Shown here one piece after another: positions 5,756-7,754 of a stretch of 7,754 bases of DNA (its first letter is position 1; each line of letters begins with the position of its first letter). Source of the DNA: Spirochaetaceae bacterium (lineage in GTDB: Bacteria > Spirochaetota > Spirochaetia > Treponematales > Breznakiellaceae); assembly GCA_031267955.1 (NCBI GenBank), contig JAIRYB010000063.1, positions 1-7,754 of the forward strand, in the 5' to 3' direction. The position numbers and the translations under genes are program-made. A model generated the notes under the pieces. The model ran no database searches. It saw nothing but the letters and a program-made list of their open reading frames with translations, and was not told where the DNA came from.

Positions 5756-5766
5756 GGGAGCTGATA

Positions 5767-6219
5767 ATGAAACGAATCATGATCGAACAGGAAAAATGCG
5801 ATGGCTGCAAGAACTGTACAGTTGCCTGTATGCAGGCCCACCGTAAAACACCGGGGACCGTCTACGACCTGGACCTCCAGGATCCGGGAAACGAAGCCCG
5901 CCATACTATTGTAAGCAACGGCAAGGGCGGGTATTTCCCCATCTTCTGCCGCCACTGCTCGGTTCCCGATTGCGCGGGCGCCTGTATGTCCGGCGCGCTT
6001 CGAAAGGATCCGGCGACAGGGCATGTTCAGTACGATGAAAAACGCTGCGGCGCCTGTTTTATGTGCGTCATGAGCTGCCCCTACGGGAATATCAAGCCCG
6101 ACAAACCTACGCGCCGGAAGATCGTAAAGTGCGACTTCTGCGTCGGCGACAGCGAAGGCCCGAACTGTGTCAGGAACTGCCCGAAGAAGGCTATCCATGT
6201 GGAAGAGGTGCTGGTATGA
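5767..6219 (+). CDS. cooF: CooF-like 4x[4Fe-4S] polyferredoxin, electron carrier of CODH
   Basis: The 150-residue cytoplasmic protein has GGGAG (5756-5760) six bases before its ATG. All 16 cluster cysteines are present in four groups: C11-C14-C17-C21, C61-C64-C69-C73, C94-C97-C100-C104 and C122-C125-C134-C138. This is the layout of CooF and of HycB/DmsB-type electron-transfer subunits, with about the right length. It should accept electrons from the exposed D-cluster of CooS and pass them to the flavoprotein encoded next. No energy-converting hydrogenase genes are visible, so CO oxidation here probably feeds NADH formation and not H2 evolution; that is inference from context. Its stop overlaps the next gene's start in an ATGA (6216-6219), which implies translational coupling and matched amounts. 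The gene looks intact. Confidence 0.92.
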   Translation: MKRIMIEQEKCDGCKNCTVACMQAHRKTPGTVYDLDLQDPGNEARHTIVSNGKGGYFPIFCRHCSVPDCAGACMSGALRKDPATGHVQYDEKRCGACFMCVMSCPYGNIKPDKPTRRKIVKCDFCVGDSEGPNCVRNCPKKAIHVEEVLV

Positions 6220-6644
6220 AGCATATAATCATAGGTATTGGCGCGGCGGCCGTCAGCGCCGCCCGGACCATTCTGAAAGAAAAACCGGACGACAGCGTTG
6301 TTATCGTCTCCGAGGACAGGGAAGTCTATTCCCGCTGTATGCTCCATAAATTCATCTCGGGCGAACGGAGCGCGGAAAGCCTCAACTTTATCAACGACGA
6401 TCTTTTGTCAGGTAAAAACATTCGGTGGATTAAAGGCAAGACCGTTACCCGCCTGGATGCCGGTACAAAAACAGTGTACTCCGGCGGGGAAGAACTCGCC
6501 TCGGGCGACACCGTCCTTATCGCGACAGGATCGGTAAGCGTGACGCCGCCCATCGGGGAGCTTAAGACCGCGAAGAATGTCTTCGGCCTCCGCCACCTTT
6601 CCGATGCCCGCGCCATTGCAGACTGCGCGAAGACCGCGAAATAG
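6216..6644 (+). CDS. NADH:acceptor flavoprotein oxidoreductase, N-terminal part (cut by in-frame TAG)
   Basis: Translation starts at the ATG inside the ATGA overlap with cooF and stops after 142 residues at TAG 6642-6644. The piece contains the first FAD-binding Rossmann unit: GIGAAA (residues 7-12, GxGxxA) with E33 at the end of beta-2 (VIVSEDRE), then the ATG motif LIATGS (101-106). It ends at AKTAK, where class-I pyridine nucleotide-disulfide-type reductases run straight into the NADH-binding strand. The same frame resumes directly after the stop and encodes the rest (to 7469). One base change (for example AAG or GAG to TAG) explains the break. The intact protein would have 417 residues. 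By position it is the CODH-linked FNOR, passing electrons from the polyferredoxin to NAD+. Alone this fragment cannot bind NADH. It may be part of a pseudogene, a read-through product or a split enzyme. Confidence 0.75.
   Translation: MKHIIIGIGAAAVSAARTILKEKPDDSVVIVSEDREVYSRCMLHKFISGERSAESLNFINDDLLSGKNIRWIKGKTVTRLDAGTKTVYSGGEELASGDTVLIATGSVSVTPPIGELKTAKNVFGLRHLSDARAIADCAKTAK
6642..6644 (+). other. In-frame TAG interrupting the oxidoreductase
   Basis: The reading frame from 6216 reads AAA-TAG-GTA-GCC-GTG-ATC and continues open to TAG 7467-7469. The codon lies four codons before the GxGxxG motif. TAG is also the normal stop of cooS and of this gene, so a general reassignment of TAG is unlikely. 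Confidence 0.9.
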
Positions 6645-6650
6645 GTAGCC

Positions 6651-7469
6651 GTGATCGGCGCCGGCCTTGTCGGCCTTGACGCGGTGTACGGCCTTCTGGA
6701 ATCAGGCGGCGATCACGAAATAAGCGTCATCGAGATGATGCCTACAGCCCTTGCCGTCAATCTGGACGCCCACGCCGCGGAAGCCTACCAGGGCCTCTTT
6801 GAAAAACACGGGGTAAAGTTTTACCTTTCAAGCAAGGTGGTGGATACCAAAAGCGATGGCCATGGCAGCATTAACGCCGTCGAGCTCGAAGGCGGGACGA
6901 GTATTCCCTGCGACATGGTGATCCTGGCGGTGGGGGTACGCCCCGCGACGGCGTTTCTTGCCGGGGACCCCGCTTCCCCCGGAAGCGGCGTGGAACTTAC
7001 CGAGAGGAAGGCGGTCAAGGTGGACGACTACCTTGCCACAAACATTCCCGGCATTTACGCCGCGGGCGATGTCGCCGGGCTTTCCGGCGTTTGGCCCAAC
7101 GCGCAGAAGCAGGGGGAGATCGCGGGCTACAACATGACCGGCACCCAATGGCCTTATACCGACAGGTTTGCCTTAAAGAACACGGTCAATTTCTTTGATC
7201 TCCTGTCGCTCTCGCTCGGGGAGATAAAACCCCGGGAAGGCGACGAAGTGCTTTCCCGGGAAGACCGGAACAATTACAAGAAGCTCATACTCCGGGACGG
7301 CGCCGTGGCGGGGGTGATCTTGCAGGGTGAAATCGGCGGAAGCGGATTCTGGCAGCACCTTATCAAGAACAGGATACGCATTGACAAGCTTGGCAAATCT
7401 CCCTGGAAAATAAGTTATGCCGATTTTTACGGCATAGAAAACAACGGCGAGTACAAGTATATCGTTTAG
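6651..7469 (+). CDS. NADH:acceptor flavoprotein oxidoreductase, C-terminal part
   Basis: The frame continues from the 6216 gene after TAG 6642. If translated separately it could restart at GTG 6651 (272 residues), six bases beyond the stop, with only a weak AGG (6643-6645) ahead. It carries the NADH-binding GAGLVG (residues 3-8) and E28 after VI at the end of beta-2, an acidic residue that favours NAD(H) over NADP(H). VILAVGVRPAT (90-100) and the second FAD motif IYAAGDVAG (135-143) follow, then a C-terminal dimer-type domain of about 100 residues. A restart at 6651 would lose two residues of the Rossmann first beta strand, leaving only MIG before the glycine loop. That argues against a designed split and for a nonsense mutation, sequence error or read-through. 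The conserved motifs show no other decay. It is the last gene of the CO operon. Confidence 0.75.
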   Translation: MIGAGLVGLDAVYGLLESGGDHEISVIEMMPTALAVNLDAHAAEAYQGLFEKHGVKFYLSSKVVDTKSDGHGSINAVELEGGTSIPCDMVILAVGVRPATAFLAGDPASPGSGVELTERKAVKVDDYLATNIPGIYAAGDVAGLSGVWPNAQKQGEIAGYNMTGTQWPYTDRFALKNTVNFFDLLSLSLGEIKPREGDEVLSREDRNNYKKLILRDGAVAGVILQGEIGGSGFWQHLIKNRIRIDKLGKSPWKISYADFYGIENNGEYKYIV

Positions 7470-7559
7470 GAAAAGAACAAGCGCGGAATATCCGGTGTCT
7501 GCCCGTCAGGCGCCGGGTGTTTGCCGCTTCCGGGTGTAATATTGGCTGTGGGGCATAAT

Positions 7560-7583
7560 CGGGCTTTGAAAGAGGGGAGCCCG
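7560..7583. repeat. Inverted repeat in the convergent intergenic gap
   Basis: CGGGCT (7560-7565) and AGCCCG (7578-7583) are perfect six-base arms around a 12-base loop, between the operon end and the minus-strand gene. No T-run follows on either strand, so it is not a standard terminator. A second weak stem, CCCG (7502-7505) with CGGG (7514-7517), is nearby. I see nothing else in 7470-7601. Confidence 0.3.
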
Positions 7584-7601
7584 CGCCGGAAAATACCCGC
7601 C

Positions 7602-7754
7602 CTATGCGCCGCCTTTTAGTTCGTCGATAACCCAGCCGGTAATCACCTGGAGCCGCTTGGTAATAGCCGACGGCATATCAACCTGCTTCGCGACAAAGCC
7701 GGATACTTCCGCGCCGGCTACACCGTAAAGCAAGACCCCTTCGGCCAGGGGTTC
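7602..7754 (-). CDS. C-terminal 50 residues of an unidentified minus-strand protein
   Basis: On the minus strand an open frame enters from the right edge and ends at TAG (complement of 7602-7604). It gives 50 residues, beginning EPLAEGVLLYGVAGAEVSGF and ending ITGWVIDELKGGA. The composition is balanced and helix-friendly, and the plus strand of this stretch has no good gene, so coding is likely. The short hydrophobic part (VLLYGVAGAEVSGF) is not long enough for a clear membrane segment. It converges with the CO operon across a 132-base gap. I do not recognise the family. Confidence 0.6.
   Translation of the reverse strand, partial: EPLAEGVLLYGVAGAEVSGFVAKQVDMPSAITKRLQVITGWVIDELKGGA

Noticed and set aside
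5191..6198. Long minus-strand open frame (335 codons) across cooS and cooF
   Set aside because: Both plus-strand genes have complete family motifs here. The antisense frame is a shadow of GC-rich codon bias and its translation shows no recognisable motif.
6642..6644. TAG decoded as pyrrolysine by design
   Set aside because: TAG ends cooS and the oxidoreductase normally, no pyl genes are visible, and the position in this fold is a surface linker usually filled by Lys or a similar residue. Kept only as an option to test.
1..7754. tRNA, rRNA, CRISPR array, insertion sequence or transposase
   Set aside because: No regularly spaced direct repeats, no cloverleaf-like segments and no transposase motifs were seen on either strand.

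Overview
The window looks like a piece of chromosome from a strict anaerobe. The main evidence is a nickel-iron CO dehydrogenase (CooS) followed by a 16-cysteine polyferredoxin (CooF-like) and an NADH-type flavoprotein oxidoreductase, with an iron-sulfur-type Rrf2 regulator just upstream. The DNA is fairly GC-rich by eye and genes are tightly packed. The CooS resembles sequences I remember from clostridia and acetogens. The secreted proteins and overall style would also fit an anaerobic spirochaete (Treponema-like). I cannot settle the phylum from this window, so treat it as a low-confidence guess.

Layout, left to right. Positions 2-85 hold the C-terminal end of an unidentified plus-strand gene. 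The 300-base gap at 86-385 holds a perfect 13-bp palindrome (111-123), a clear intrinsic terminator (167-196) and a candidate promoter (313-341). Two overlapping genes follow (386-1564 and about 1548-2411). Both encode proteins with signal peptides: a hypothetical protein with a weak DUF4139-like appearance, and an arginase-fold/UPF0489-like protein. After a gap with a promoter candidate comes a small standalone HD protein resembling the ppGpp-hydrolase half of SpoT (2594-3148), ending in a GC-rich hairpin.

Next is the CO module. The rrf2 gene (3243-3638) has a textbook -35 box and a -10 box so close to its ATG that the mRNA should be leaderless. A 208-base gap follows, with three successive inverted repeats and an exact second copy of the cooS ribosome-binding site. 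Then come cooS (3847-5733), cooF-like (5767-6219) and the oxidoreductase (6216-7469). The expected flow is CO to CooS, to the polyferredoxin, to the flavoprotein, to NAD+. The three genes are a tight operon: a 33-base gap carrying a hairpin, then a 4-base ATGA overlap.

Two things stand out. The oxidoreductase is cut by one in-frame TAG at 6642-6644, immediately before its NADH-binding GxGxxG motif. CooS keeps all metal-ligand cysteines and the ligand histidine but carries Gln and Tyr where characterised CODHs have their catalytic Lys (K563) and His (H93). The right end (7470-7601) is a convergent intergenic gap, followed by the C-terminal 50 residues of an unidentified minus-strand gene (7602-7754).
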